A program made the translations under genes and the position numbers. Shown piece after piece: positions 1-8,443 of a stretch of 52,149 bases of DNA. The DNA comes from an uncultured Roseiflexaceae bacterium (GTDB taxonomy: Bacteria; Chloroflexota; Chloroflexia; Chloroflexales; Roseiflexaceae), in NCBI GenBank assembly GCA_937988885.1, contig CALKHR010000187.1, positions 1 through 52,149 of the forward strand. The letters run 5' to 3'. Position 1 is the stretch's first letter, and every line of letters begins with the position of its first letter. The notes beneath the pieces were generated by a model, which worked only from the letters and a program-made list of their open reading frames with translations, did not search any database and was not told the DNA's origin.

Positions 1-450
1 TTTCATTGTCATTCTGAACGGAGTGCGCAGCACGAAGTGAAGAATCTCGTTGTGTGCCACTGAATTGGACGCTGAGATCTCTCACATCCGTTCGAGATGA
101 CAATGCTTTTCGTTGTCATTCCGAATGGAGCGCGCAGCGCGAAATGAGGAATCTCGTTGCGTTGCATTGTTTTTCATTGTCATTCTGAACGGAGTGCGCA
201 GCACGAAGTGAAGAATCTCGTTGTGTTCCACTGAATTGGACGTTGAGATCTCTCACATTCGTTCGAGATGACAGTGCTTTTCGTTGTTTTTCATTGTCAT
301 TCCGAATGAGCGCGCAGCGCGAAATGAGGAATCTCGTCGCGTTGCATTGTTGTTTCATTGTCATTCCGAATGGAGCGCGCAGCGCGAAATGAGGAATCTC
401 GTTGTGTTCCACTGAATTGGACGCTGAGATCTCTCACATGGGATACTCAC
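1..450. repeat. Tandem copies of MITE-like repeat A
   Basis: Full-length copies with TGTCAT...ATGACA ends lie at about 7-102 and 178-273. Shortened copies start at 114, 295 and 359, so full and half units alternate with a period near 170-180 bases. Each unit carries a segment ending in GAATCTCGT. Related single copies of 116 bases occur at 11152-11267 and 30926-31041. No credible gene lies here; the open frames on both strands are translations of the repeat. The block may continue beyond the left edge of the window. Confidence 0.8.
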
Positions 451-469
451 AGTGAAATCGAAGTGAGCC

Positions 470-598
470 GCCTAACGGATTGCCATTTAGCCGTGCTGCC
501 ACTGATAGAACGGCACAGGTATAGGGCAGATTCTGGATTTAAAAATGCACCGATCCTGCTCGTCGCGCAATGACATCGGCTGCATAGGCATGTTAGGC
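470..598 (-). other. attC-like recombination site (129 bp)
   Basis: On the minus strand the site opens with GCCTAAC (598-592) and closes with GTTAGGC (476-470). Both match the R'' and R' core consensus exactly, and the flanking GCCG/CGGC extends the pairing. The next inner blocks (GCC, AT, AGCC) also pair with bulges, as L boxes do. It lies 75 bases after the stop codon of the MgtC gene. The length is close to that of long VCR-type sites. Confidence 0.7.
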
Positions 599-672
599 GG
601 CTAGATCGTGGAAGTACAGCTTTTGAGGAAATGCGATTAGGATACGTGTTACTCAAGTGGAACGATGCCGCT

Positions 673-1353
673 TTACTCCGCAGTCGCCGAGATGGCGCGC
701 ACGCCTGGTATCCCGCGTAGGCGCTCCATTACTCCCAACAGCGTCGGTGTCGATGTCCGACTTAAGGTCAGGTAGATCTCATCTTCGTCCTGTGTACTGC
801 CGTGTTCAATGCGGAGTTGTTTCATTTCGACTGGAGTCTGCGTGAGCGCGGTTTCAAGTGTTGCGAGTGAGATGGCGCTCCGATCAATGACGAGCGTTAG
901 GGTGCGTGGTCGGCGTGCTGCCCATAAACGGCGCTCCAGCGGCTTGATTCCGGCTAGGATCAGCAGGATGAGAATGGTAGCGGCGACCGCCGCAAGATAC
1001 AGGCCGCTACCAATCGCTAACCCGATCGCCGCAACAGTCCATAGACTGGCGGCTGTCGTTAGTCCCTGAATGACATCACGGCGCAAGAGAATGGTGCCAG
1101 CGCCCAGAAATCCGATGCCGCTCACCACCTGTGCCGCGATTCGGGATGGATCGAGGACGACGTGCTCGGCGCTTAGCACATCTGCGAATCCAAAGGCCGA
1201 TACAATCATGATGAGAGCAGCACCCACACAGACGAGCATATGGGTACGCAACCCGGCCGCCCAAACTAAGCGCTCACGTTCGACGCCAACAAGGCTACCC
1301 AACAACGCTGCCAGGAACAGTCGGAGGATGATTTCAGTACTTGAAAGCATCAT
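673..1353 (-). CDS. MgtC/SapB family membrane protein
   Basis: The protein is about 226 aa with hydrophobic helices over roughly the first 140 residues and a soluble C-terminal domain of about 75 residues. It has the family hallmarks: an early GxxVGxERE-type segment (GSLVGVERER), R-T-H-M, and GIGFLGAGTILLR. The C-terminal part resembles the ACT-like tail of long MgtC proteins. The family is linked to Mg2+ limitation and F-ATPase control in other bacteria, but many members are of unknown role. A GTG lies at 1362, but GGAGGG sits directly over it, so the ATG pair at 1353/1350 is the better start. The gene lies between two attC-like sites and so looks like an integron cassette. Confidence 0.85.
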   Translation of the reverse strand: MMLSSTEIILRLFLAALLGSLVGVERERLVWAAGLRTHMLVCVGAALIMIVSAFGFADVLSAEHVVLDPSRIAAQVVSGIGFLGAGTILLRRDVIQGLTTAASLWTVAAIGLAIGSGLYLAAVAATILILLILAGIKPLERRLWAARRPRTLTLVIDRSAISLATLETALTQTPVEMKQLRIEHGSTQDEDEIYLTLSRTSTPTLLGVMERLRGIPGVRAISATAE

Positions 1354-1457
1354 GCCCTCCACTCAGTATTCAGTTCCATCCACACGGTAGGAGGAATTAT
1401 AGCACAACAGCATGGAGGGGAATAAGGCCATTACTTGGGGAAGTGCATATTTAGGCT

Positions 1458-1545
1458 GCCCAACGGTCAGCATTGAGCCATGTCACATCAATAGTCGGTG
1501 CGATCTCGTGCGGGTAGCGGTGTCGGGTGCATGGGTTTGTTAGGC
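1458..1545 (-). other. attC-like recombination site (88 bp)
   Basis: Minus strand: GCCTAAC (1545-1539) opens and GTTGGGC (1464-1458) closes the element. Both fit RYYYAAC and GTTRRRY exactly. Partial internal pairing lies next to the cores (CATGCACCC against CATTGAGCC). It begins 27 bases after the stop codon of the AT-rich HEPN-like gene and ends about 105 bases before the MgtC start. Confidence 0.75.
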
Positions 1546-1572
1546 AGCGAGGCAATTTACGCGATTTCAAGG

Positions 1573-2439
1573 CTATAGATCGAGTCTAAGCTGTCCATCT
1601 ATAGTCGAGAGTAATTTCAAGAGTTGTGTTCCAAGCGAAATGAGAGAGAGAATATAAGTGTCATCTACATCAAAAGCTGCTCCATGTGCGACACGATTCC
1701 TTACAGCCCAAAAATCACGAAATGCGGGAAGGAATTCTTGAGGAAACAGACCTCTCTGTACGCCAATCTCGACTGACCGAGATATAGAGTATGGCCGTAG
1801 GGATATCCCTGCGTCCACTAAACGATTGCGTAGTTGCTCCTCAAGCTTTGATGAAAGAAGCAGCAGAGCTGCTCTGGGATTCTTGCTGGATTCTTGTAAA
1901 ACTTGTTCTACTTCGGTTGAAATTTTCTGAGAACTTTCTTTAGGAATACCTGTGCTAGATTTCTCGACTGCGGCTTCTCGTGCTTTTTCCACCTCCTTTA
2001 CCAGGTTGCCTATCTGCTCCTTTAGTTCCAACTCCACATCACCAAACTTTACGCGTTTAACATAAGGAGTCACTGTTTTTAATTCTGGAAGGACAAATAA
2101 TAATGCTGCAATTACCACAAGCCAGATTATGTTTATATCTATCTGAGTACTTGAATTGAAGAGTTTTAGTATTATTAGAAGTAGACAGGTTATAATAATT
2201 ATCCATCTCTTGTTTGGTGATTTGAAATAATTGAAAGTAGTAATCCTAAATTGATGATAAGAGTGCGTGATGTGTGGTAGTAGTACTGTAATAATTATAA
2301 TAACTAATAAAGTAAGGGAAAATTTGTCAATCTGTATATTTGATAGAATGTTAAGAAATTTAGGATATAATTGTTTGATTGTAAATAGTAATACACATAA
2401 TAAGACAATTGACCACCTCGCAATTCTCTTAATCAACAT
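1573..2439 (-). CDS. Membrane-anchored HEPN-like protein, cassette-borne, AT-rich
   Basis: A 288-residue protein of unknown function. The first 130 residues hold about four hydrophobic segments. Residues 140-165 are charged and helix-prone. The C-terminal half has ALLLLSSKLEEQLRN and then RNRVAH near residues 248-253. This RX4H arrangement is the active-site motif of HEPN RNases and of DUF4145-like proteins. The start has a GGAG site. The gene is far richer in A+T than its neighbours, especially its 5' half and upstream region, which points to recent acquisition. HEPN proteins often act in toxin-antitoxin or phage-defence systems; that role here is an inference. Confidence 0.6.
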   Translation of the reverse strand: MLIKRIARWSIVLLCVLLFTIKQLYPKFLNILSNIQIDKFSLTLLVIIIITVLLPHITHSYHQFRITTFNYFKSPNKRWIIIITCLLLIILKLFNSSTQIDINIIWLVVIAALLFVLPELKTVTPYVKRVKFGDVELELKEQIGNLVKEVEKAREAAVEKSSTGIPKESSQKISTEVEQVLQESSKNPRAALLLLSSKLEEQLRNRLVDAGISLRPYSISRSVEIGVQRGLFPQEFLPAFRDFWAVRNRVAHGAAFDVDDTYILSLISLGTQLLKLLSTIDGQLRLDL

Positions 2440-2552
2440 TGTTCTTCTCCATGGCTAGAATAAGAATATGAGAATATTGAAAATATGTTTTAAACTTACT
2501 ATTAATAGAATTATAACATGCTATGAAGTTGCGAAATGCGTGATAGACTGTC

Positions 2553-2611
2553 GCCCAGCGTCTGAATTAAGCCGCTCGCGAAGCGGAATCGGCTTGAACG
2601 AATAGTTAGGT
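2553..2611 (-). other. attC site, classic 59-base-element form
   Basis: The element is exactly 59 bp. Minus strand: ACCTAAC (2611-2605), then TATTCGTTCAAGCCGA, a CGCTTCGCG centre, CGGCTTAATTCAGAC and GCTGGGC (2559-2553). This closely resembles the attC sites of aadA-type cassettes. The closing core deviates from GTTRRRY at one base (GCT). The TAA stop of the upstream gene lies inside the opening core, the typical cassette arrangement. Confidence 0.85.
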
Positions 2612-3103
2612 CTCTGCTGTGGATTCGTACTTTGGAAGCATGTTGCCGAAAATGAAAGCAGCGTAGCGTTTGATGCCGATGCTAATGCCGTGTTCAAGTA
2701 CGTCTTGATACGGCAGATCCTGCTCACAACCAACAAACAATTCGCGAACGTCATCGCTTGACACTTCTTGTCCGTAACGATGGGCAAGCTTGTTGCGTAG
2801 AGAGTTGAACTTGCGAATTGAACCGACAACGTAGTCTTGCAAAAGCGGCAGATCCTTCTCCAACTTTAGCTTCGCAGCAATGGTAAGTTTTTGGTCGAAA
2901 CTGAGGCGCGCAGAGAGAACCGCATCCGCATTACTCCCCAAACAAAGCCGAATGAGCTCCTCAAGCAGGCTTTCTACAAACAGATGGCATTGAAGAATGG
3001 CTGCCAGATGGCCGTCATTGGAGTGAAGCCGCTGGCCTAGTTCCGGCATGCGCTGATACCGTAGCAAGGTGAGCTTTAGTAGTTTTTCGCGGAGATCGCT
3101 CAT
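2606..3103 (-). CDS. HEPN-like small protein, integron cassette gene
   Basis: A 165-residue soluble, helix-rich protein. It carries RNKLAH at about residues 102-107, an RX4H motif as in HEPN-domain RNases; similar proteins are called MAE_28990/DUF4145-like or hypothetical. The start ATG follows GAGG at good spacing. Its TAA stop is embedded in the attC core at 2605-2611. It is the second protein in this array with an RN-x-x-AH motif, although the two are otherwise dissimilar. Toxin or defence function is plausible but unproven; no clear antitoxin (MNT) partner is visible. Confidence 0.65.
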   Translation of the reverse strand: MSDLREKLLKLTLLRYQRMPELGQRLHSNDGHLAAILQCHLFVESLLEELIRLCLGSNADAVLSARLSFDQKLTIAAKLKLEKDLPLLQDYVVGSIRKFNSLRNKLAHRYGQEVSSDDVRELFVGCEQDLPYQDVLEHGISIGIKRYAAFIFGNMLPKYESTAET

Positions 3104-3402
3104 AGAGACCTCACTCGTTATTCAAACAGAAACTATCCACCTATCTCGCGTTGATAGATCGCACGTTGTCCGCCTATCATCCCCAACGCCCCTGCTACCT
3201 ATCAGCCACCGCGTAGATGTATACAGACAGCTATCCCCTATTTGTAGCCAGTATACATTGCGATACTGTTGGCTGACAAGCCTGGAATCGCACACGGTTG
3301 CCCCTTCTCCAAGCACCCTTTGCAATGAACGCAAGTTTTTGATACATATGTTAGCCGAAAGAATTCGGTACAATATGGCAAAATTCTGTGGATGGAGTGG
3401 CT
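3104..3402. other. Intergenic region between divergent genes
   Basis: About 300 bases separate the minus-strand cassette gene from the plus-strand hydrolase. A TACAAT -10-like box lies at about 3369-3374, just before the hydrolase, next to a short CCGAA/TTCGG inverted repeat. No convincing -35 or further attC is visible. Confidence 0.3.
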
Positions 3403-4692
3403 ATGACAGCGACGTTTCGAATACCTGGCATTATCGTGCGCGACCACACATTTCATGTGCCGCTCGATTACGATGCACCGAGTGGACCGCAGATCTCGGT
3501 GTTTGCTCGCGAGGTGGTGGCGGTGGACAAGCAGAACGCCGACCTGCCCTGGTTGGTCTTTCTGCAGGGCGGGCCGGGAGGCAAATCGCCACGGCCCACG
3601 GGGACGCACGGTTGGATTGGCCGCGCGCTTCAGGAGTACCGCGTGCTGCTGCTGGATCAGCGCGGTACAGGCCGCAGCACACCTGTGAATCGGCAGAGTC
3701 TGGCGCGGTTGGCTAGCCCGCAGGCGCAGGCCGATTATCTGATGCACTTTCGGGCCGATTCGATCGTGCGCGATGCGGAGACGATTCGGGAACGGCTGCT
3801 CGGCCCCGATCAGCGCTGGAGCATTCTGGGACAGAGCTTCGGCGGCTTTTGTGCGCTGACGTACCTGTCGTTCGCGCCGCACGGCTTGAACGAGGCGTTT
3901 ATCACCGGCGGCCTGGCTCCGCTCACGCGCAGCGCCGATGAAGTCTATCGCAAGACCTACCAGCGGGTACGGACGCAGAATCAGCGCTATTTCGAGCGTT
4001 ATCCGCAAGATCAGGCCCGTGCCCAGGAGATTGTGGCGTATTTGATCGCCAACGATGTGCGCCTGCCGAACGGGGATCGCCTGACGCCGCGCCGCTTCCA
4101 GACGCTAGGATTAGCGTTGGGGATGAGCGATGGTTTCGAGCAGATCCACTATTTGCTCGATGAGGCGTTTATCGAGGGTCCGAACGGCCCCGAGTTGAGC
4201 GATACGTTTTTGTACGGCGCGATGGCCGAGTTGAGCTTCGCCGATCGCCCGCTGTTCGCTGTGCTGCACGAGGCGATCTATTGCCAGGGCACTGCGGCTC
4301 GCCATGCTGCCGAGCGTGTTCGGGCCGAATACCCGGAGTTTGAGCCATCGCCGAATCAGCCGCTGCTGTTTACGGGCGAGATGATCTATCCTTGGCTGTT
4401 TGAGGAGGATTCGACGCTCCAACCGTTCCGCGAAGCCTACGAACTGCTGTCCTCCTATAACGATTGGCCTCCGCTGTACGATCCCGCGCAACTCCGCGAG
4501 AATCAGGTGCCAGTCGCGGCGGTGATCTACGCCGACGATATGTACGTGGAGCGCGAGTTCTCCGAGGAGACGGCGCAGGCGATCGCGAATTGCCGCTATT
4601 GGCTCACAAATGAGTACCAGCATAATGGCTTGCGCGCCGATGGCGAGACGATCCTGAGTCGCTTGATCGGGATGGTGCGAGGCGAGATTTAG
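3403..4692 (+). CDS. Alpha/beta hydrolase, proline iminopeptidase-like (S33)
   Basis: The protein is about 429 aa and belongs to the alpha/beta hydrolases of peptidase family S33. It has the oxyanion-loop motif GGPGGKSP, the DQRGTGRS strand-turn and the nucleophile elbow GQSFGG. Late Asp (YADDMY) and His (EYQHNG) residues are placed to complete a Ser-Asp-His triad. The family releases N-terminal proline or small residues from peptides in the cytoplasm. It is longer than the common 310-residue enzyme and matches the 430-residue subgroup. A GTG lies at 3388, but ATG 3403 has the better GGAG site. It stands alone, with a hairpin after its stop. Confidence 0.85.
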   Translation: MTATFRIPGIIVRDHTFHVPLDYDAPSGPQISVFAREVVAVDKQNADLPWLVFLQGGPGGKSPRPTGTHGWIGRALQEYRVLLLDQRGTGRSTPVNRQSLARLASPQAQADYLMHFRADSIVRDAETIRERLLGPDQRWSILGQSFGGFCALTYLSFAPHGLNEAFITGGLAPLTRSADEVYRKTYQRVRTQNQRYFERYPQDQARAQEIVAYLIANDVRLPNGDRLTPRRFQTLGLALGMSDGFEQIHYLLDEAFIEGPNGPELSDTFLYGAMAELSFADRPLFAVLHEAIYCQGTAARHAAERVRAEYPEFEPSPNQPLLFTGEMIYPWLFEEDSTLQPFREAYELLSSYNDWPPLYDPAQLRENQVPVAAVIYADDMYVEREFSEETAQAIANCRYWLTNEYQHNGLRADGETILSRLIGMVRGEI

Positions 4693-4712
4693 CCTGCCGG
4701 ATATGTTGGGAA

Positions 4713-4755
4713 GGAGGCCGCACCGTGGCGTTGCGCGTGCTGCGATGCGGCCTCC
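4713..4755 (+). promoter_or_regulatory. 10-bp inverted repeat sequestering a Shine-Dalgarno site
   Basis: GGAGGCCGCA (4713-4722) and TGCGGCCTCC (4746-4755) are perfect inverted copies separated by 23 bases. The left arm contains the AAGGAGG site for a GTG start at 4725, which lies in the loop. The hairpin could terminate the upstream gene or control translation of the sensor gene. No T-run follows it. Confidence 0.5.
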
Positions 4756-7700
4756 TGCGCGCAACGCTTGACCGCAGGCTTGTGGCGTGGCATCATGCGG
4801 CAGCACACGAGCGCACGCTGAGCAGTGAGCCTATGAGCAGCAAGCAGAACGCAACCAAACGTTTCGACGCTTCTCAGCGCCTAACAATTGGCGTTTTTGG
4901 CAATCGTCAAGTCTACGAAGGCACCACGATCGTGCGCTATGAGCAGATCCTGTTTCGTGGGATTCGTGCTGCCGCGCAAGCCTACGGTTGCCGTCTGCTG
5001 TTGGCGTGCGGCATTGGGCCACACAGTACGCCCTTCGAGGGCTTGGCGGCCTGGCCGATGTGCCTGAGCGACACGAATTTCGTGCCGGTTGGCCCCTGGA
5101 ACACCGATGGCCTGATCGCTATCCCGCCCTTCACGCAGGAGCGCCAGCAGGCGTTGCGCGAACTGGCCAAGTACGGCAAGCCGTTCGTCTTCACCTCCCC
5201 TCAAGTCGAGTATCCCTCGCAGGCTCCCACCAATGCCGAGGGTATCCGCCAAGCCTTTGATCATCTGCGGGAACACGGCCACGAGCGGATCGCGTTTATT
5301 GCTGCCGAGGAGCACCTGAACCGCATTTCGGATGGCGATGGCGCTGAGCGTTTCCTGGCCTACAAGGCGGCACTGGAGGCTCACGGTCTGCCCTACGACC
5401 CGTCGTTGGTAGGCTACGGCGGCCACGATGCGTACCAATCGGCGATTGCGTTGAAGAAGATGCTGGCGGCGCGCGCGCAGTTCACCGCCGTGCTCACGAG
5501 CAACGATGAGTCGGCGATCGGGGTGATGCAGGCGCTGGCCGAGGCGGGCTTGCGCGTTCCGCAGGATGTGGCCGTGATCGGCTTTGACGATGTGTTGTAC
5601 GCCAAGGCCCAGTCGCCGCCGCTGACCACGGTGCGGCACCCGACCTTCGAGATGGGCTATCAGGCGGTGGAGTTGCTGCTGGAGTATATCACCGGGCAGC
5701 GCACGGGGATCGCCACGTTGCGCACGCCGACGCGGCTGATCATTCGGGAATCGTGCGGTTGCCAGCCCTACAGCATGCAGCAGGGCGTGTCTCCCGCGCC
5801 AGAGACCTTCGATCGCACGGCGCTGGTGCAGGCGATGGCCGATGCGGTGGCCGTCGAGACGCGCTATGTTGATGCCGAGCAGCTTGAGGCGTGGTGCGCC
5901 GACTTGTTCGATGGCTTCGTGGAGAGCGTGCGCCAGAAGGATGAGAAGCCGCTGGCCGCCGCGCTCGATCAGTTGTTGCAGCATGTTGAGACGGCCAACG
6001 AGGACCCCTACGCCTGGCAGGCGGCGATCGGGGTGTTGCGCAACCACGCGTCGGCGCTGCGCGATGCGCGCGACACAGTCGAGGCATTGATCGACCAGGC
6101 GCGGATTCGCATTAGCGAACGCCTGCGCCGCCAGCATACGCGCTATTTGGTGCGCCAAGCCGAGCTGACCGACCTGCTCGGCATGCTAACGATGCGCCTG
6201 CTGACCGCCAATAAGCCGCGCCAGATCCTCGATATTCTGGCCGAGCAGTTGCCGTCGCTTGGGATACGCCACGCGCATATCGGCCTGTTCGAGCCGGAGG
6301 GCGATGACCCGACCGCTTGGTGCTCGATGTTCGTGCGGGTGCCCGGCGACGAGCCACAGATCCGCCGCTTCCGCAGCCGTAGCTTCCCGCCACCCGGTCT
6401 GTACGATGAGTTCGAGCCGGTGAGTGTGGCGGTGCTGCCGTTGGTGATCGAGGACGGCCCCAGCGGCTTTGTGGCGATCGATGCGAGCTATCTGGAGCCG
6501 TGCGGCTTGATCGTGCGGCACTTGGCGGCGGCGTTCCGCAATAGCCAACTGTACAGCGCCGCTGAAGAGGGCCGCCAACTGGCCGAGGAGGCGAATCGCC
6601 TTAAGAGCCGCTTCCTCTCCACGGTGAGCCACGAGTTGCGCACGCCGCTCAACTTGATCATCGGGTTGAGCGAGATTATGCTGCGCTCGCAGGAGCAACA
6701 GGCGGCGCTGCCCCCGACGGTGCAACAGGACCTTGAGCGCATTTTTATCAACGCGCAACACTTGGGCCGTCTGATCGGCGATGTGCTTGACTTGGCGAGC
6801 AGCGAGGCGGGCCAGTTGCGCTTGTACTTCGAGTTGCTGGATTTGGGCGAAGTGTTGCAGGCGGTGGCGGCCACGGGCGCGCAGATGGCGCAGGATCACA
6901 ACTTGGCTTGGCGGGCGGAACTGCCGTTGAAGCAGGCGTGGGTGCGCGGAGATCGCACCCGTTTGCGCCAGGTTGTCCTGAATCTGATCAGCAATGCCGT
7001 GAAGTTCACCACGCAGGGCGAAGTGGCGCTCACACTGCGGGTCGTGGATGGCTTGGTGCACGTGTCGGTGAGCGATACCGGGCCGGGCGTGCCGTTGGCC
7101 GATCAGCAGCAGATCTTCGATGAGTTCCGCACATCGGAGCAGACCGCCGAACAGGGCTACGGTGGCTTGGGCCTGGGCCTGACGATCTGTAAGCAGTTGA
7201 TCGAACGGCACGATGGCACGATCGGCGTTATTTCCCCGAATAGTCCGAACGGTGGCGCGACGTTTTACTTTACACTGCCGCTACTCACACCAGCCCAGGA
7301 GGAGGCGCCGGAGACGCTGACCGACCGTTCGCGGGCGGTGTTCCTCACCGAGCAGGACACGCAGGATGCGCAGGTGGTGGCCGCCTTGCAGCAGCACGGC
7401 GTCGAGGTGCAGATGCTGCCGATCAATACCGATGCCGATTGGTTGCCCCGTTTGTTGGCGGCGCCACCCGACGCAGTGATTCTCGATGAGCCGCTCGCCA
7501 GCCAGCGCGGCTGGGAGTTGCTCAGCATGCTGAAGCGCCACCCCGCCACCGCGCAGTTGCCGGTGCTGATGTATGCGCTCGACCCGCAGGAGAATCGCGG
7601 CGCGTTACTGGAGCTGAATTACCTGCTCAAGCCGCTCGATCCCGAGCAGTTGGCGCTGGTGTTGGCGCAGCAGCCCGGTTGGCTGGCGCAATCCAGCGAG

Positions 7701-8417
7701 CAAAAAACCATCCTGGTGGTTGACGATGATCCCGATACGCTGGCCTTGCATATGCGGATCATCCGCGAGCAGATGCCCGAATGTCGGGTGCTCTCGGCTC
7801 GCAATGGCCGCGAGGCGTTGGCCGTGATGGAGCAGACCGTGCCGAGCTTGGTGCTGCTCGACCTGATGATGCCCGAGTTGGACGGCTTCGGCGTGCTGGA
7901 GGCGATGCGAGCACGCAGCGCAACCGCCTACGTGCCGGTGGTGGTGCTGAGCGCGCATATCCTCAGCGATGCGGATATGGCCCGCTTGAATCACGGCGTG
8001 GCGGCTGTATTGAGCAAGGGCTTGTTTACTTCCGACGAGATCGTGAGCCATTTGAGCTCGGCGCTGGCGCATCAGCGTAAACTGAGCCAGACCACGCAGC
8101 AGTTTGTGCGGCGCGCGGTGGCCTTTATCCACGAGCACTACGCCGAGCCGATCACCCGCGACCAGATCGCGGCGCACGTCGGCATCAGTGCCGATTACCT
8201 GACGGCATGCTTTCACCAGGAAATGGGCGTGCGTCCTATCGCATATCTGAATCGCTATCGCATCAATCGGGCGCGCATCCTGCTAGAGGAGAGCAATCGT
8301 CAGATTATTGAGATCGCCTTGGATGTTGGCTTTACCGACCTCGCCAATTTCAGTCGTTCGTTCCATCGCGAGGTGGGTATGACGCCAAACGCGTATCGAA
8401 AGTCTAAACAGCGTTAG
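4725..8417 (+). CDS. Hybrid sensor: LacI-type binding domain, histidine kinase, receiver, AraC HTH
   Basis: A 1230-residue one-piece signalling protein. Residues 54-345 resemble a LacI/periplasmic-binding domain, about 485-605 look GAF-like, and STVSHELRTP near 630 is the HisKA phospho-acceptor region. An N-box with NLISNAVKF near 750 and GLGLGLTI follow. A weak receiver-like stretch precedes a full receiver near 995-1110 (VVDDDP, LLDLMMPELDG). The end is a two-helix AraC/XylS DNA-binding domain. It probably senses a sugar-like or small ligand directly and controls the two enzyme genes downstream (26-base gap). The start is uncertain: GTG 4725 has AAGGAGG, while ATG 4833 removes an arginine-rich leader of unlikely composition. 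Confidence 0.85.
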   Translation: MALRVLRCGLLRATLDRRLVAWHHAAAHERTLSSEPMSSKQNATKRFDASQRLTIGVFGNRQVYEGTTIVRYEQILFRGIRAAAQAYGCRLLLACGIGPHSTPFEGLAAWPMCLSDTNFVPVGPWNTDGLIAIPPFTQERQQALRELAKYGKPFVFTSPQVEYPSQAPTNAEGIRQAFDHLREHGHERIAFIAAEEHLNRISDGDGAERFLAYKAALEAHGLPYDPSLVGYGGHDAYQSAIALKKMLAARAQFTAVLTSNDESAIGVMQALAEAGLRVPQDVAVIGFDDVLYAKAQSPPLTTVRHPTFEMGYQAVELLLEYITGQRTGIATLRTPTRLIIRESCGCQPYSMQQGVSPAPETFDRTALVQAMADAVAVETRYVDAEQLEAWCADLFDGFVESVRQKDEKPLAAALDQLLQHVETANEDPYAWQAAIGVLRNHASALRDARDTVEALIDQARIRISERLRRQHTRYLVRQAELTDLLGMLTMRLLTANKPRQILDILAEQLPSLGIRHAHIGLFEPEGDDPTAWCSMFVRVPGDEPQIRRFRSRSFPPPGLYDEFEPVSVAVLPLVIEDGPSGFVAIDASYLEPCGLIVRHLAAAFRNSQLYSAAEEGRQLAEEANRLKSRFLSTVSHELRTPLNLIIGLSEIMLRSQEQQAALPPTVQQDLERIFINAQHLGRLIGDVLDLASSEAGQLRLYFELLDLGEVLQAVAATGAQMAQDHNLAWRAELPLKQAWVRGDRTRLRQVVLNLISNAVKFTTQGEVALTLRVVDGLVHVSVSDTGPGVPLADQQQIFDEFRTSEQTAEQGYGGLGLGLTICKQLIERHDGTIGVISPNSPNGGATFYFTLPLLTPAQEEAPETLTDRSRAVFLTEQDTQDAQVVAALQQHGVEVQMLPINTDADWLPRLLAAPPDAVILDEPLASQRGWELLSMLKRHPATAQLPVLMYALDPQENRGALLELNYLLKPLDPEQLALVLAQQPGWLAQSSEQKTILVVDDDPDTLALHMRIIREQMPECRVLSARNGREALAVMEQTVPSLVLLDLMMPELDGFGVLEAMRARSATAYVPVVVLSAHILSDADMARLNHGVAAVLSKGLFTSDEIVSHLSSALAHQRKLSQTTQQFVRRAVAFIHEHYAEPITRDQIAAHVGISADYLTACFHQEMGVRPIAYLNRYRINRARILLEESNRQIIEIALDVGFTDLANFSRSFHREVGMTPNAYRKSKQR

Positions 8418-8443
8418 TTTAGGCTTGGCAAAGGAGCAATAGA

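Larger units (their letters stand above)
470..3103 (-). mobile_element. Integron-type gene cassette array without integrase (CALIN-like)
   Basis: Three minus-strand genes (2606-3103, 1573-2439, 673-1353) are each followed at the 3' end by an attC-like element (2553-2611, 1458-1545, 470-598). Each element starts with RYYYAAC and ends with a GTTRRRY-type core. All genes and sites point the same way, as in integron cassette arrays. No tyrosine integrase (IntI) is encoded anywhere in the window, and no further attC is clear upstream of 3103. This fits a cluster of attC sites lacking integrase; the integrase could also lie outside the window. Confidence 0.75.

Noticed and set aside
116..412. Open frames in the first 650 bases
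   Set aside because: They translate the tandem repeat A and the attC-like site, with no ribosome site or family match.
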